5,719 nt of DNA from Flavobacteriaceae bacterium (GTDB taxonomy: Bacteria; Bacteroidota; Bacteroidia; Flavobacteriales; Flavobacteriaceae), in assembly GCA_029238555.1 (NCBI GenBank), contig JAQWFV010000069.1:1-5719 (forward strand), in the 5' to 3' direction. Positions 4,925-5,719 of the stretch are shown here, piece after piece. Both the position numbers and the translations under genes were made by a program. The notes under the pieces are model-generated. The model worked only from the letters and a program-made list of their open reading frames with translations, did not search any database and was not told the DNA's origin. Each line of letters begins with the position of its first letter. Within the stretch, counting starts at the first letter, position 1.

Positions 4925-5719
4925 ATGAAAAAAATAAAAATAGGTATTAATGGGTTTGGCCGAATTGGTCGAACACTATTTCGCCTTCTAATCAATCACC
5001 CCTCTATTGAGGTGGTTGCAATTAATGACCTAGCCCCAGCAAAAACACTCGCCCATCTTTTAAAATATGACTCCATACACGGAGTATTGGATCAAGACAT
5101 CGTGGGCTTGGATCACGCTATATTAGTGGCTAAAAATAAAATACCTGTCTTCAATGAAGCATCTATTGATTCCATATCTTGGCAAGAAACTGGTGCTGAA
5201 ATAATCATTGAAGCAACCGGTAAGTTTAAAAGCAAAAGTTTGTTATCTCTACATCTAAAAGAGGGTGTAAAAAGAGTTATTTTAGCAGCACCTCCCGAGG
5301 AAGACACTATTCCAATGATCATTATGGGTATTAATGAGCACAGTTTAAAAAAAGGAGATCAAATTATTTCAAATGCTTCTTGCACTACAAATAATGCTGC
5401 ACCCATGATAGCAATAATCAAGGAATTGTGCGGCATTTCAGAGGCTTACATCACTACGGTTCATTCATATACTTCGGACCAAAGTTTACACGATCAGCCT
5501 CACAGAGATCTCAGAAGGGCCAGGGCTGCAGGGCAATCAATAGTACCTACAACAACGGGGGCTGCAAAAGCACTCACCAGGGTATTTCCCGATCTTGCTG
5601 AAGTAATGGGTGGTTGCGGCATAAGGGTTCCTGTGGCAAATGGTTCATTGACCGATATTACATTTAATGTCATAAAACCAACAACTATTAATGAAATAAA
5701 CACTACATTTAAAGAAGCT
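4925..5719 (+). CDS. gap: Type I glyceraldehyde-3-phosphate dehydrogenase, 3'-truncated by window edge
   Basis: This frame opens at the ATG at 4925 and stays open to the window end, giving 265 of an expected 330-340 residues. GAPDH oxidises and phosphorylates glyceraldehyde-3-phosphate to 1,3-bisphosphoglycerate with NAD(P)+ in glycolysis, or runs in reverse in gluconeogenesis. The Rossmann motif INGFGRIGR is at residues 8-16. Asp35, in AINDLAPAKTLAHLLKYD, is the residue that normally favours NAD+ over NADP+. The catalytic Cys153 sits in SNASCTTN (149-156) and the general base His180 in TTVHSYTSDQ. HRDLRRARAA (193-202), TTTGAAKA (209-216) and GIRVPVANGS with phosphate-binding Arg234 complete the core. 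The SCTTNN ending differs from the usual SCTTNC, with Asn157 in place of the second cysteine. An erythrose-4-phosphate dehydrogenase is less likely, since overall similarity to flavobacterial GAPDH is strong. It begins 14 bases after lipA. Confidence 0.93.
   Translation, partial: MKKIKIGINGFGRIGRTLFRLLINHPSIEVVAINDLAPAKTLAHLLKYDSIHGVLDQDIVGLDHAILVAKNKIPVFNEASIDSISWQETGAEIIIEATGKFKSKSLLSLHLKEGVKRVILAAPPEEDTIPMIIMGINEHSLKKGDQIISNASCTTNNAAPMIAIIKELCGISEAYITTVHSYTSDQSLHDQPHRDLRRARAAGQSIVPTTTGAAKALTRVFPDLAEVMGGCGIRVPVANGSLTDITFNVIKPTTINEINTTFKEA

Noticed and set aside
5113..5703. Two antisense open frames (5113-5322 and 5500-5703) opposite the GAPDH gene
   Set aside because: The + strand carries a clear GAPDH with all catalytic motifs; the antisense frames have no recognisable features.

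Overview
The window reads as a stretch of chromosome from a member of the Bacteroidota, most likely a Flavobacteriaceae-type marine or environmental bacterium. The DNA is AT-rich, ribosome binding sites are weak or absent, and genes are tightly packed with short A-rich spacers. Two spacers carry a match to the Bacteroidota -7 promoter element TAnnTTTG. The proteins also have the flavobacterial style I know for these families (lipoyl synthase, an SCTTNN-type GAPDH, an ECF sigma factor beside lipA). This assignment is by recognition, not by search.

All eight genes lie on the + strand and nearly fill the window. Region A (2-3156) is a compact run: the 3' part of a PLP-dependent class I/II aminotransferase, murB (peptidoglycan precursor synthesis, start overlapping the previous stop), an ECF sigma factor, and its probable membrane anti-sigma factor with an RskA-like C-terminal domain. 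Region B (3204-3987) follows a 47-base spacer with a candidate promoter. It holds a 66-residue single-membrane-segment protein with four cysteines and then, 7 bases on, a second, unrelated-looking ECF sigma factor that appears to start with TTG. Region C (4029-5719) follows a 41-base spacer with a weak terminator-like hairpin and another candidate promoter. It holds lipA (lipoyl synthase) and, 14 bases later, a type I glyceraldehyde-3-phosphate dehydrogenase cut off by the window end.

Functionally the window mixes housekeeping metabolism (transamination, cell-wall precursor reduction, lipoate insertion, glycolysis) with two extracytoplasmic-function sigma factors. The first has a classic sigma/anti-sigma pairing, probably sensing an envelope signal. 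The second has no anti-sigma gene next to it; its only close partner is the small cysteine-bearing membrane protein. No mobile element, CRISPR array, tRNA, rRNA or phage sequence was seen. I do not see a clearly new system. The least understood part is the small four-cysteine protein and its link to the second sigma factor.
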